From Prevotella communis (GTDB lineage Bacteria; Bacteroidota; Bacteroidia; Bacteroidales; Bacteroidaceae): a stretch of DNA of 64,000 bases. This document shows positions 43,852 to 53,859 of this stretch, piece after piece. The stretch spans positions 1,550,001-1,614,000 of the forward strand of contig NZ_CP091792.1 of the NCBI RefSeq assembly GCF_022024115.1, given 5' to 3'. Both the position numbers and the translations under genes were made by a program. The first letter of the stretch is position 1, and every line of letters starts with the position of its first letter. The notes below the pieces were generated by a model that saw only the letters and a list, made by a program, of their open reading frames with translations, had not been told where the DNA came from and made no database searches.

Positions 43852-43932
43852 TTTTTTGTAATGATTAAAAATGAATGTATTTGTTTGCTTTTAGTTTTAT
43901 GTCCTTTTTTTACCCTTTTACTGTTCTACCTT

Positions 43933-45120
43933 TTAATAAAGGAATCCCAGCAGCCAGAGGGGTATCTGATTGTCCTTGCCGATTTCCGTGTTGTAGCGGG
44001 CGTAAATCGTATCGGACGCGTACTTTATTTTATTATGTACGTCGGCATCACAGATGCGGAACTTCAGTTTTCCGTCTACCAGGAAGTAGGGCTCGCGTCC
44101 ACTCTGGTTCACCTTGTGGTCCTTCCAAAGAGAGTTTACGAAGAAGGTCTCCATAGCTGTCTGCTTCTCTACGTGAATGGGGTAGATGGCATACAGGAGG
44201 TTGGAGTTGTGGAGCATCACCTTTGAAGGCTTCTTGGGGAAGTCCTCGCCCTCTGGGTAAATCATATTGAGCAGACGGGCATCGGTGAGGTACTTGATAT
44301 AGTTCATCACCGTGGCACGACTGGTCTCTATATCGGCAGCCAGCTTTGACACGTTGGGAGCCTTCGGACCTTCCTCGGCCAGCTCGTAGAAGAGCTTCTT
44401 GATCTTAGGCAGATACTTCAGTTCAATCTGCTTGATAATCAGGATGTCAACCTCGGTCATCATGTTCATGGTCTTCAGCAGGTTCTCGCTATAGTTGCGA
44501 TGCTCCTGGAAGAAGGGGTAGAAGCCATGATGGATGTAGTCCTGGAAATAGCGGCGTGGTGATACCTTGGGCAGAATCTGCTTGACAATATGCTCGTGGT
44601 CGCTCAGGATCTCGTCCAGGGTGTAAGCGCGGAAACTATTGCCTGTCATTAAGTTCAGGAACTCACGGAAAGAGAAACCGCGCAGGTTGTAGGACTTCAC
44701 GATACCATTGAGCTCCGGATTCTCGTCCTTCAGGCGCATCACGCTGGAACCGGTAAACACAATCTTCAGACCTGGATAGAGGTCGTAGCATTTACGCAAC
44801 TCCTGGGACCAGTTGTCTTGCTTGAAGACCTGGTCTATCAACAGCACACGGCCACCGCGATGATAGAACTCGCCAGCAAAATCAGCAATGCCGCGTCCCT
44901 GAAAGTAGAAGTTGTTCATGTTGATATAAAGACATTGCTTGTCGTTTATATCAAACTTTTCCTTGGCATACTGTAAAAGGAATGTCGTTTTTCCAACGCC
45001 TCTCGTACCCTTAATACCAATCATGCGGTCAGACCAGTCGATCTCGTCCATGAGACTGCGACGGACTGGTGCATTCACATGCTCTACCAAGTAACGATGT
45101 GTTCTGAAAAAAGCTTCCAT
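43933..45120 (-). CDS. AAA-type ATPase with DUF4143-like C-terminal part
   Basis: A 395-residue P-loop protein. The Walker A motif GTRGVGKTTFLL is near residues 39-50, Walker B GGRVLLIDQV near 88-97 (Asp-Gln instead of the usual Asp-Glu), and sensor 1 KIVFTGSS near 118-125. A winged-helix-like part (SKLAADIETSRATVMNYIKYL) follows near 258-278, then a nuclease-like DUF4143 end. Such proteins are common in gut Bacteroidetes, with unclear roles. It has its own consensus promoter. Nearby genes give no functional clue. Confidence 0.82.
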   Translation of the reverse strand: MEAFFRTHRYLVEHVNAPVRRSLMDEIDWSDRMIGIKGTRGVGKTTFLLQYAKEKFDINDKQCLYINMNNFYFQGRGIADFAGEFYHRGGRVLLIDQVFKQDNWSQELRKCYDLYPGLKIVFTGSSVMRLKDENPELNGIVKSYNLRGFSFREFLNLMTGNSFRAYTLDEILSDHEHIVKQILPKVSPRRYFQDYIHHGFYPFFQEHRNYSENLLKTMNMMTEVDILIIKQIELKYLPKIKKLFYELAEEGPKAPNVSKLAADIETSRATVMNYIKYLTDARLLNMIYPEGEDFPKKPSKVMLHNSNLLYAIYPIHVEKQTAMETFFVNSLWKDHKVNQSGREPYFLVDGKLKFRICDADVHNKIKYASDTIYARYNTEIGKDNQIPLWLLGFLY

Positions 45121-45145
45121 CTACAGATTTGTTTTAAAACAGCTG

Positions 45146-45176
45146 CAAAGGTACGACTTTTTTGCGAAATTGCAAA
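45146..45176 (-). promoter_or_regulatory. Promoter of the AAA ATPase gene
   Basis: On the minus strand, TTTG at 45176-45173, a 19-nt spacer, TACCTTTG at 45153-45146. The -33 is part of the dyad TTTGC-GAAATT-GCAAA (45161-45176). Confidence 0.78.
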
Positions 45177-45284
45177 GTGGAAATGGCAAAATATTACAAA
45201 AATCGTATTTATTTTAATATAATTGATATAATGTTTAAAATAGATTTAATAAATATGCAATCATACATTTACGATGGCTGGGTA

Positions 45285-47675
45285 TTAAAGCTTAAATGCC
45301 ACCGTTCCCATCAGGGTGCGACCCGGATAGCGATAGGGGATATATGACGTTCCACCAATCTCGTAGCAGGTGTTAAACACATTGTCGCAATCGAGTGAGA
45401 GCTGCATGGTCTTGTTGTAATCGTACTTCAGACGCAGGTCAACCAGGGCACGTTCGTTGAGATAGAAATCTTCGCTACCTGTGACACGTGAATTGGCCTT
45501 GTTGAGCGTACGTGAGGTATAGCGCAGATTGCCCGATAGCCACAAAGAGTGGTTCTTCTTGTCAAACAGGCGCTGCTCGCAAGCCAAGTTGGCCGTTACC
45601 GACGGTATGCTATAGATGTGATGATCGTAGTAATAATACTGTTCAGCACTCATGGCCCGTTGGAAAGTGGTGTTGAGTCGTGAACGGAACGCCGTCGTTT
45701 TGTAACTCAGTTCTGTTTCGATACCTGCCACCTTAAGACTACCCGAGTTTACATATTTCGGCGCATTCAGGTCGGTGCTCTGGTTATTACAGATGAGGTC
45801 TGTCAAGTGGTTGTAGAACAAGTTGACATCATAATCAAAATGCCCACCTATAGACCCCAGAAAGTCCAGCTGTATAGCATTCATATATTCCGGCATCAGG
45901 TCCTCACTACCTTTGTACGTGTTCTGCGTGTTCTGACGATAAAAATAGGGAGCATCTACAAACGAGCGTGAGTACGACGCCTTGACGCTGAACGTCTTAG
46001 AGGGAACATAGACCAAGGCGACACGGGGCGAGAATGCCTCGACGCTCATATCGTTTCGACGATACTTCTTGTCGTAGCGCAGACCAGCATTGAGGATCAG
46101 CTGGTCGGTGAAATAGTGCTTATTCTGAATGAAACCCGAGATGCTCTTCTCATGGCCCACATTTAGCTGATTAGGGGATTCTGGTGTGGTTACTATAGTG
46201 ATGTTACTATACTCCTCTCCGAGGAAGAACTCGTTGACAGGGATTCTGTAGAATTCAAACTGTGCACCAGCCAGCAGGTTACCATGCTGATTACCTATCT
46301 TATAGTTGGAGGAGTACTTAGCCGTTGCACCAATAGTATATTCTTCCCAGTTGTCATCCTGATACACACCATGATAAAGACGCATAACCGGTTTTCCGTC
46401 TGGACCTATCTTTGGGGTACCACTGCCATCAGGATTGAACTCTACGTTATACATAGAATCAGAAACAACCTGATAGTCTTGAAACTGATACCAGTCACCA
46501 TAGAGCGCTATATTCAAGTTGGAACTGCCAAAACTCTTGTCGTATTCGAGATTGAGATGGTTCTCATTGACAGAATAGCCAGGGGTGACCCCAAAGAACT
46601 GACGATAACGGTCGTAGTCATATGTTTGAGCATACCATGAATACTGAGGAACCAGTTTTCCGTATTTGCGACTCACCATCAGGTTGAAATCATTGAGTTT
46701 TATGGTGACTCCTATGTCGTAAGACGGTTTGCCCTCGTAACGGCCCACATAGGCATAGCCATCGTGTGGGGTTTGTGAATAGCCAGAACCAGCAGGAATC
46801 GTGATACGTTCTCCTTTTGAGGTGTAGAGAGAAGCCCATGCCATCACGTCGGCTCCTAGGAACGTTGTTCCAGCTGTGAGGTCGGCACGATGAGTACCAA
46901 AAGAGCCATAGCTGTATTTGCCCTTGATGCCATTGATCTCATTACCACTTTTTGTGATAATATTGACCACAGCCGTCAGAGCCACGTTACCATAAAGTGA
47001 TGAAGCAGGACCTCGCAGCACCTCTATATGGTCAATCTTCTCCGTGCTGATGGCATAGTCGAGCTTACCGTTGTTGGTAGAACGGGCATTCAGTCGGTGA
47101 CCATTCTCCATCACAAGAATCTTCTCCTGACCATTCGTATATACACCATGCATGGCCACATTAGCGAAAGCATACGTACAAATCTCACTCATGCCAGGCA
47201 CATAGGCAGCCAGTATCTGTCCGATGTTCCTGTTGTTGCTCAGCATATCAATCATCTCGCGAGTGATGATGGTTACAGGTACAGGCGCCTCCTCGATATT
47301 CTCTTCCTGACCAGATGCCGTCTTAATGGTAGTACCCCGACCTTCGCGCAGTCGGTTTATCATATCGACAAAACGCACAGGATCTTCCAGTGAACCGAAG
47401 AAATACTTGTTTTCGTTCAGCAGCAGTCCTGCGTAATACTCCGATTGTTCTGGCTGGTCGAGCGCCAGACAGCAGAGCGACATCAAACGATATGCTTTCT
47501 GCCTGTCGGTACCAAGAAAAGCTTTCTCATTGCGTTTCAGCAAAACGAGCGCAGAGTCAATACGACCTATCTTATAGGCATTTTCCGCCTGAACATAGAC
47601 ATCCTGAGCTGATGCAGGCATTGCCAGAAGCGTGAGGGCGACGACTGTGAGGTATATTCTTAGATGATTAATCAT
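45285..47675 (-). CDS. TonB-dependent receptor with TPR-like N-terminal domain
   Basis: A 796-residue outer-membrane receptor with a signal peptide (1-23, ending ASAQ). In place of the usual CarboxypepD-like domain, residues ~24-115 form a helical, TPR-like segment (YVQAENAYKIGRIDSALVLL). The plug domain is next (EEAPVPVTIITREMID near 126-141; IEVLRGPASSLYGNVALTAVVNI near 216-238), then a 22-strand-type barrel. There is no SusD partner. It follows the NRPS stop by 27 nt, so I infer that it imports, or senses, the NRPS product or a complex of it. A vitamin or metal-complex receptor with no link to the NRPS is the alternative. Confidence 0.88.
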   Translation of the reverse strand: MINHLRIYLTVVALTLLAMPASAQDVYVQAENAYKIGRIDSALVLLKRNEKAFLGTDRQKAYRLMSLCCLALDQPEQSEYYAGLLLNENKYFFGSLEDPVRFVDMINRLREGRGTTIKTASGQEENIEEAPVPVTIITREMIDMLSNNRNIGQILAAYVPGMSEICTYAFANVAMHGVYTNGQEKILVMENGHRLNARSTNNGKLDYAISTEKIDHIEVLRGPASSLYGNVALTAVVNIITKSGNEINGIKGKYSYGSFGTHRADLTAGTTFLGADVMAWASLYTSKGERITIPAGSGYSQTPHDGYAYVGRYEGKPSYDIGVTIKLNDFNLMVSRKYGKLVPQYSWYAQTYDYDRYRQFFGVTPGYSVNENHLNLEYDKSFGSSNLNIALYGDWYQFQDYQVVSDSMYNVEFNPDGSGTPKIGPDGKPVMRLYHGVYQDDNWEEYTIGATAKYSSNYKIGNQHGNLLAGAQFEFYRIPVNEFFLGEEYSNITIVTTPESPNQLNVGHEKSISGFIQNKHYFTDQLILNAGLRYDKKYRRNDMSVEAFSPRVALVYVPSKTFSVKASYSRSFVDAPYFYRQNTQNTYKGSEDLMPEYMNAIQLDFLGSIGGHFDYDVNLFYNHLTDLICNNQSTDLNAPKYVNSGSLKVAGIETELSYKTTAFRSRLNTTFQRAMSAEQYYYYDHHIYSIPSVTANLACEQRLFDKKNHSLWLSGNLRYTSRTLNKANSRVTGSEDFYLNERALVDLRLKYDYNKTMQLSLDCDNVFNTCYEIGGTSYIPYRYPGRTLMGTVAFKL

Positions 47676-47702
47676 TTCATAAAAACAATTATACGTTACA
47701 CA

Positions 47703-50700
47703 TTATATTTGCGACAGACAGAAGCTGACGTTATTTGTATCCAACAGACGGAAGTGGCTGGTTGACACAGAATGGACGCAGAGGTGAGGCAACAAGCGGC
47801 GCCAGGAGGCATCGCTATCAGACTTCAGTTCCTTGTCTGCCATCTGTGTGGCTTCGAAATAATCCACACTACCACTATAGAACGGCATGGGCGAATGATC
47901 CTCTATGGGATTGATATACTCCTCCATTTGATGGAGCCTGCCAACAACCTTAGAGATATCGAAATAGGTGTCGAACAGCAACACACGTGGAGTCTGATTT
48001 GTTTCCTCGTGCCACTTGACTGCACAACGATAGCTGAACTCGCCACCAAAGCTATGGCCCACGAAGACGCTGACCTTGGCATCAGCAGGGAGACTATGGC
48101 GAATCAGTTCAATATAGCCATCCACTATTTCTGACTTGTTCTTGCCAGCAAACAATGTACGGATATGCTCCTGAAGGGGTTCGATGACAAAGACGGAATA
48201 GCGCTGACATAAACGGGTGATCAGCGGCTGCAACAAATGGTAGGAAGTGAGTCCTTGAACGACCACGGCAACAGGTTTCGAGGCATCGTAGCCCTGAGCC
48301 CAGTCGCCAACAGTGGTTTTGTGGGCTGCTATCTTCTTAATAGTCTTTAACCGGAGTATGTCATTGACTTTCAGATTGAAGTCGGCTTCCTTAGCCAATA
48401 CTGCCAGTTTAATGGCATTGAGTGATGACAACCCCAGCAGAGTCAGGTCATCAGTAATACCCACCTGTTCGATACCCAATATCGTCTTAACGATGTCGAG
48501 CAAGACCTTCTCCCGTTGATTTGAAGGTGGTTCTGTAGTACCATGACTCAATGTCATACTCGTTGCCAGTTCTGTGAGCTGCCGATGATCAATTTTTCCA
48601 TTGGGAGTCATCGGCATTCTTTCCAGTTGTACAAGCTTCGAGGGCACCATATAAGAAGGCAGTGAGTCTGTCAGACTCTTGCGTAATACCTTTGGACTCA
48701 TCTCACTGCTGTCGGAAACATAAAAGCCCATCAGGTACTGAAGGTTGTTATGTTTGTTCACAATTACTGCCGACGTCTGAATACCAGGCAAACTATTAAT
48801 GCAGCTCTCTATTTCGCCCAGCTCTATTCTGTAGCCATTAATCTTCACCTGATTGTCTATGCGTCCGTGGAATATCAGTTCGCCGTCCTGGCTCCACTTC
48901 ACCAGATCGCCTGTGCGATACATCTTCTCGCCTGGCAGGAAGGGACAGTCGACGAAACGCTCACGAGTTTGTTGCTCTCGTTGCCAATAGCCACGAGCCA
49001 ACTGCGGTCCCACCAGACATAACTCACCCATAGCGCCCCAGGGGACAAGACGCCCTTCTGGACCGACAATCAGCGACTTGCTGCCAGGAACGGGATGCCC
49101 AATGGGAATATTCTCGTATGTACAATCAGGATCAACGACGTGATAAGAAGAACAGACCGTAAATTCTGTAGGTCCGTAACCATTGATAACCTTGACACCC
49201 GTATTTCGGTTGACATGCAGATTCTCGCCTCCAAGGAACAGATAGCGTAGCGACAGGTCCTGACTCTCAAGCAGTTCCATTCCTATCTGCGTACTCATTG
49301 TCAGACCCGTAATTTGGTTGTCGGTAAGATAGCGGCTGAAAGCCACTATGTCATAACGCATGGCCGATGATATGATATGAATCTGTGCACCACATGTAAG
49401 TGGACCAAACAAGTCAGGTATTGAGGCGTCAAAGCTGAAGCTGGGGTGAAGTGCACACTTGTCTCCAGCCTTTAATTCTTCCATAGGAATCAGCCAATTC
49501 AGCATGGCACAGAGCGAATGATGTTCTATCATAACACCCTTAGGTTTGCCTGTAGTGCCCGATGTGTAGATGATATAAGCCAGCGATTGCGCTCTACTAT
49601 AGTCTAATGGCGAAACAGTAGAAGAAAAATCGAAATGATCTAATAAGATAATATGTCGCTGACTATCATTCGACCTTAAATCATGTTTCTCTGCCAGTTT
49701 ACTGGTGGTTATCAGGAATCGGGCATTCAGGTCGTTCAACATGAAGTCAATACGAGCCTGTGGATAGTCAGAGTCCATCGACAGATATGCGCCTCCAGCC
49801 TTGAATACTGCGAGGACAGCAATCACAAACTCTTTACGGCGTGGAAGCATCAGTGCCACAAAAGCGTCGTTAGCAACTCCAGCCTTGACAAGTGATGCAG
49901 CCAGACAGTCAGACTGTCTGTCCAGTTCTGCGTAAGTGATAGAAGATAGCTTATCGACAACAGCTATCGCATCGGGAGTGTGTGAAACCTGGCGCTTGAA
50001 CAGCTGGATAAATGTCTCTGACGCATCTCTTTTGACTTCCTTCCCGCAGCCCATGGTTAGCAGATTCTCCATATCTTCATGCGACAGAAGAGGAAGCGAC
50101 ATCAAAGTCACCTCATCATTGTCAACAGCCGCAAAGGTCTTAATCAGGTGAATGTAGCTTTGCAAAATCCTCTTCACAAAAGCATCTGAATAGATGTTGC
50201 TGTGGTATTCCGCATGAAGCGTGAGTTGGTTGCCATTTCTGGAAATCTCGAATGCCAGTTGCTCGCCGGTGGCATTATCCATCAGAGGTATCTGACAGTA
50301 TGGCGCTCCGCCAATACGGTTTGGAAATTCGATGTCGCCCTGATAGGCAAAGAGAATCTGACTGCCAATATAGTGATTCATGGCTCTGAGCTCGGCAAAC
50401 GAATAAATATCGTTTGCCATGCTGCCCATCAGTTGCTCTTTGATAGTCTGTAGCAATGTTCTCAGCGTTGTCTGCTTGTCCCATTTCTCATAGACGGGCA
50501 ACGTCTTTACCAACATCGAAACAGTACGGTCCAATCTTAATTCATGACGACCGTGATAGATGGTAGCGAACAGAGACTCTTGAGAATAGGTATAGTGTCC
50601 CAACAGATAACCAAAGACTGCAATCGTAAATACATTAGGAGTCACACCAAAACGTTGGCACGCCTCGTTCAGTTCTTGTACACTCAAACCCAGGTCAGCC

Positions 50701-52997
50701 TCCTGTTTTCCAAATGTGGTAGCAAGTCCGTTGCTGTCGGCAACGGGCAGGGATGTGATTTCCAGACTTCCAAACACATTTGTGTTCCACTCTTTGGCAT
50801 CACTGTAAGTTTTTGTTTGTCGTAGGGCCTCTTCCTCCTGCGCTACCTCAAAGCCACTGAAAGACTCACCTTCCAGATGCTCACCATCATAAGCTTTCTC
50901 TAAGTCGGATAGTACAACGCCCATAGACATTCCATCGAAGATAACATGATGGAAGTCCATGAAAAGATAGGCATTCTTCGGCGTAGCAATGATACGGATA
51001 CGGAACAGTTGGTCATGAAGCAAGTCAAAGGGTTGCATCAGTTGAGGCTTTAGATAGTCAAATTCCTCTTCCGAAACATATTCTATCTCCTGCCTATAAC
51101 TCTCGTCATCATTCCTGTGCTGACGGGGATTGCCGTTGCTGTTGATAAACAGGCGAGTCTTCACAAAGGGATGGGCCTCTACTACGGCCTCAAGGGCTTT
51201 TGCCAGACGAGGTAGATCCAGCCCGGGGGCCAGTTTGAAAAGCGTGCTGTTGTTATAGACCACCTCGCCCTGTCGAGCCATGCATGCAGCAAAGATTCCC
51301 AACTGCGTCTGACTCAGTGGGTAGTCCGCCAGGCGTTCAAAACTGAACTCGCCCTTCTTGCTGATGGCTTCGGCTATCCTGCGTGGCGTGCGATGCGTAT
51401 AAATCATTCGGGCGTCGATAGACAGGTCGGCACACAGCGTCTGCAACTTCATCACACGGATGCTGTCGCCACCCATCAGGAAGAAGTCCTCATTGACACC
51501 TACCTGCGTATGGCCCAGTGTACGTTCGAAGGCAGCACACAACTTCGCCTCTGTATCGTTCTGAGGAGCCTCGTAGGGCGCACGCTCTATGACGTCGTCC
51601 TCCACAGCAGGCGACTGCAGACTCTTGCGGTCGGTCTTGCCGTTCATGTTGAGCGGAAAACTCTCCATCTTCACGAAATAGACCGGTACCATGTAGGCAG
51701 GCAACTTCGACGTGAGGTAGTCGATGATTTCCTGCTCCGTGACGCCCGTCTTCGAGATATAATAGCCGCAGAGATACTGACGCTTATTACCAGAAGTAAA
51801 ACCCTTGACGATGGCGTTGTCGATGCCAGGAATCTTCTTGAACACCGTCTCCACCTCACTCGGTTCTACGCGCTGCCCGTTGATTTTCACCATCCAGTCC
51901 TTTCGGTTCACGTATATCAGGTTGCCGTCTGGCCGAGCCCTGACAATATCGCCTGTATGAAGCCATCCGCCCCGATACAGTTGTGCCGTACGCTCCGGGT
52001 CCTTATAGTAGCCAGGCGTCAAGTCGCCCCGATAACACAGTTCTCCCTCCTCGCCGAAAGGCACCTCGTTGCCGTCCTCATCCTGTACACTATATATATA
52101 AGGTTCTACAGGGATACCGATAGGCGTATTGTCGTAGGGTTTGTCAATCATAAACGTGCAGCCGATGCCAGCCGTCTCCGTCTGACCACAGTAGTTGACG
52201 AGCTTATACCCCTTAGGGCCTACACCCGACACACGCTCAGAAGCAGTAAACACCACCTTTAATGCCTGTGATTTATTCTGGAAATAGGGTAGTACCGAAG
52301 GAGGAATAAATACAAACTCGATACGCTGCTCGGCCAGGAAATCCTCCAGTTTACGAATATCCATCCTGATATTCTGAGGCACCACGTTGACGGTCTTGCC
52401 CCTGGTGATGAAATCATAAATCAGTTTGCAGGCCACAAAAAACATTGGCGCCGTGACAGCCATCACCGACACATCCAAATCCTGGAACATCTTGTCAGGG
52501 AATAGCGGAATGCCAAACGAGCGAAACGAGTGGAGCACACCCTTTGGCTGCCCCGTACTGCCTGACGTATAGAAGAGGGCGTTGATGTCGTCCTCACCAG
52601 GCAGTGCCGACGGTTCTTTTGGTTCTGTGGATGCCATCTCGCTCATCACCTTCTCATCAATCAACAGGGGCGATTCGCTATGCTCCATAATCTGCTGAAT
52701 ACGAGACTCCGGAAACTGGTCGCCCATGGGAATGATAGCATGACCTGCCAGCCAGATGCCAATCTCAGCAGCTATATACTCCATACTCGTGGGCAGACAG
52801 ATGCCGATGAAAGAGTGGGCGGGCAACCGACGCTTGTCGATATAGCCCACAACCCTGCAAGCCATGATATACAGCTCTTCGTAGGTTGTTTCCCGTTCGC
52901 CAGCATGGTCAATGATAGCCGTCTTCTGAGAACAATTCTCAAAAGCATCCACTATCCATTTTATAAATAATGCGGTAGTAGAGTCTGTTTTAACCAT
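47703..52997 (-). CDS. Two-module nonribosomal peptide synthetase, A-T-C-A-T-TE
   Basis: A 1764-residue NRPS. A1 is at ~10-463 (YTSGSTGQPKG near 143; A10 MNGKTDRK near 451), T1 carries Ser512 in MGGDS, C is at ~560-973 with HHVIFDG at 683-689, A2 at ~996-1478 (YTSGTTGKPKG near 1144, FSFDAS near 1187, NGYGPTE near 1272), T2 has Ser1525 in LGLSS, and TE at ~1574-1764 has Ser1649 in GHSFGG and His1748. A1 lacks the Asp that holds the alpha-amino group, so its substrate may not be an ordinary amino acid. By eye the A2 pocket is D-A-P-T-F-G-G-V-C-K, nearest to aromatic codes. No reductase or PPTase is nearby. The start is taken as ATG 52997 (AGGAG 14 nt upstream); a TTG at 53033 is the alternative. 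Confidence 0.93.
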   Translation of the reverse strand: MVKTDSTTALFIKWIVDAFENCSQKTAIIDHAGERETTYEELYIMACRVVGYIDKRRLPAHSFIGICLPTSMEYIAAEIGIWLAGHAIIPMGDQFPESRIQQIMEHSESPLLIDEKVMSEMASTEPKEPSALPGEDDINALFYTSGSTGQPKGVLHSFRSFGIPLFPDKMFQDLDVSVMAVTAPMFFVACKLIYDFITRGKTVNVVPQNIRMDIRKLEDFLAEQRIEFVFIPPSVLPYFQNKSQALKVVFTASERVSGVGPKGYKLVNYCGQTETAGIGCTFMIDKPYDNTPIGIPVEPYIYSVQDEDGNEVPFGEEGELCYRGDLTPGYYKDPERTAQLYRGGWLHTGDIVRARPDGNLIYVNRKDWMVKINGQRVEPSEVETVFKKIPGIDNAIVKGFTSGNKRQYLCGYYISKTGVTEQEIIDYLTSKLPAYMVPVYFVKMESFPLNMNGKTDRKSLQSPAVEDDVIERAPYEAPQNDTEAKLCAAFERTLGHTQVGVNEDFFLMGGDSIRVMKLQTLCADLSIDARMIYTHRTPRRIAEAISKKGEFSFERLADYPLSQTQLGIFAACMARQGEVVYNNSTLFKLAPGLDLPRLAKALEAVVEAHPFVKTRLFINSNGNPRQHRNDDESYRQEIEYVSEEEFDYLKPQLMQPFDLLHDQLFRIRIIATPKNAYLFMDFHHVIFDGMSMGVVLSDLEKAYDGEHLEGESFSGFEVAQEEEALRQTKTYSDAKEWNTNVFGSLEITSLPVADSNGLATTFGKQEADLGLSVQELNEACQRFGVTPNVFTIAVFGYLLGHYTYSQESLFATIYHGRHELRLDRTVSMLVKTLPVYEKWDKQTTLRTLLQTIKEQLMGSMANDIYSFAELRAMNHYIGSQILFAYQGDIEFPNRIGGAPYCQIPLMDNATGEQLAFEISRNGNQLTLHAEYHSNIYSDAFVKRILQSYIHLIKTFAAVDNDEVTLMSLPLLSHEDMENLLTMGCGKEVKRDASETFIQLFKRQVSHTPDAIAVVDKLSSITYAELDRQSDCLAASLVKAGVANDAFVALMLPRRKEFVIAVLAVFKAGGAYLSMDSDYPQARIDFMLNDLNARFLITTSKLAEKHDLRSNDSQRHIILLDHFDFSSTVSPLDYSRAQSLAYIIYTSGTTGKPKGVMIEHHSLCAMLNWLIPMEELKAGDKCALHPSFSFDASIPDLFGPLTCGAQIHIISSAMRYDIVAFSRYLTDNQITGLTMSTQIGMELLESQDLSLRYLFLGGENLHVNRNTGVKVINGYGPTEFTVCSSYHVVDPDCTYENIPIGHPVPGSKSLIVGPEGRLVPWGAMGELCLVGPQLARGYWQREQQTRERFVDCPFLPGEKMYRTGDLVKWSQDGELIFHGRIDNQVKINGYRIELGEIESCINSLPGIQTSAVIVNKHNNLQYLMGFYVSDSSEMSPKVLRKSLTDSLPSYMVPSKLVQLERMPMTPNGKIDHRQLTELATSMTLSHGTTEPPSNQREKVLLDIVKTILGIEQVGITDDLTLLGLSSLNAIKLAVLAKEADFNLKVNDILRLKTIKKIAAHKTTVGDWAQGYDASKPVAVVVQGLTSYHLLQPLITRLCQRYSVFVIEPLQEHIRTLFAGKNKSEIVDGYIELIRHSLPADAKVSVFVGHSFGGEFSYRCAVKWHEETNQTPRVLLFDTYFDISKVVGRLHQMEEYINPIEDHSPMPFYSGSVDYFEATQMADKELKSDSDASWRRLLPHLCVHSVSTSHFRLLDTNNVSFCLSQI

Positions 52998-53029
52998 TCG
53001 TATGGATTTTTCTCCTGTGAAAGAAGGAA

Positions 53030-53851
53030 TCAATTTTTAATTGGAATTATAAAAGTGAAACTCGTGCCCTGTCCCAGCGTTGACTCGAACGACAGTTTGC
53101 CTCCGTGTTTGTTTTCTACGATATCGCGTGTGATGCCCATGCCAAGACCAGTGCCTTGTCCTACGGGTTTGGTGGTAAAGAAATTCTCATAGAGATGCTG
53201 CTTCACCTCGTCGCTCATACCCTCACCATTGTCGGCCAGCGAGATGGTGAGTTGCTTGCCGTCCGACTTCACGCATACCGTTACCTCCGGCTGATAGTCA
53301 GCACCCGTTGCCTCGGCCTTCTTCTTTACAGCATAGCAGGCATTGTTCATCACGTTGAGTACGGCACGACTCAGATCCTGTGGGATGACCATAATCGGAG
53401 GCAGACCCTCCTGATAGTTCTCACGGATAGCTATGTTAAAACTCTTATCGTTGGCACGCATGGCGTGATACGACAGCCACACATACTCCTTGACCAGGTG
53501 ACAGATGTCCGTCGGGATAAACTCGTTTTCCTTGCCACGAGAAATGAGCAGTATGCCCTGAATGATGCTGATGGCCCGTTCGCCATGCTCCACAATCTTA
53601 GACATATTCTCTTTCAGGTCGGCCACGATATCCTCCACCTCCTCACGGTCGTCCTCACTCAGTTTATCTTCGTTGTCCTCTACAATCTCAGTCAGATCAC
53701 TCAGCAACTTGTTCGACATCTTACTGAAATTAATGACGAAATTCAAGGGGTTCTGAATCTCGTGGGCAATGCCGGCGCTGAGCAGTCCTAGTGATGCCAG
53801 CTTCTCCTGTTGCTTCAGTTGTTGCCTGAGGTTTTCCATTTGCTTCTCCAT
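53030..53851 (-). CDS. Soluble sensor-less histidine kinase
   Basis: A 273-residue kinase with no membrane segment. A short coiled coil (1-20) leads into HisKA with the intact H-box LLSAGIAHEIQNPLNFV (phospho-accepting His near residue 30). HATPase_c follows: N-box NNACYAVKKK near 167-176, G1 DNGEGM near 207-212, and G2 TGLGMGIT near 233-240. It directly follows the membrane sensor, whose own H-box lacks the His, so the two may act as a pair. Nothing obvious as its receiver other than the REC-PP2C protein upstream. Confidence 0.88.
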   Translation of the reverse strand: MEKQMENLRQQLKQQEKLASLGLLSAGIAHEIQNPLNFVINFSKMSNKLLSDLTEIVEDNEDKLSEDDREEVEDIVADLKENMSKIVEHGERAISIIQGILLISRGKENEFIPTDICHLVKEYVWLSYHAMRANDKSFNIAIRENYQEGLPPIMVIPQDLSRAVLNVMNNACYAVKKKAEATGADYQPEVTVCVKSDGKQLTISLADNGEGMSDEVKQHLYENFFTTKPVGQGTGLGMGITRDIVENKHGGKLSFESTLGQGTSFTFIIPIKN

Positions 53852-53859
53852 AATATGTA

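Noticed and set aside
47703..52997. Siderophore synthetase
   Set aside because: There are no visible salicylate or 2,3-dihydroxybenzoate genes, no cyclisation domain and no Fur-like site; a TonB receptor alone is not enough to say so.
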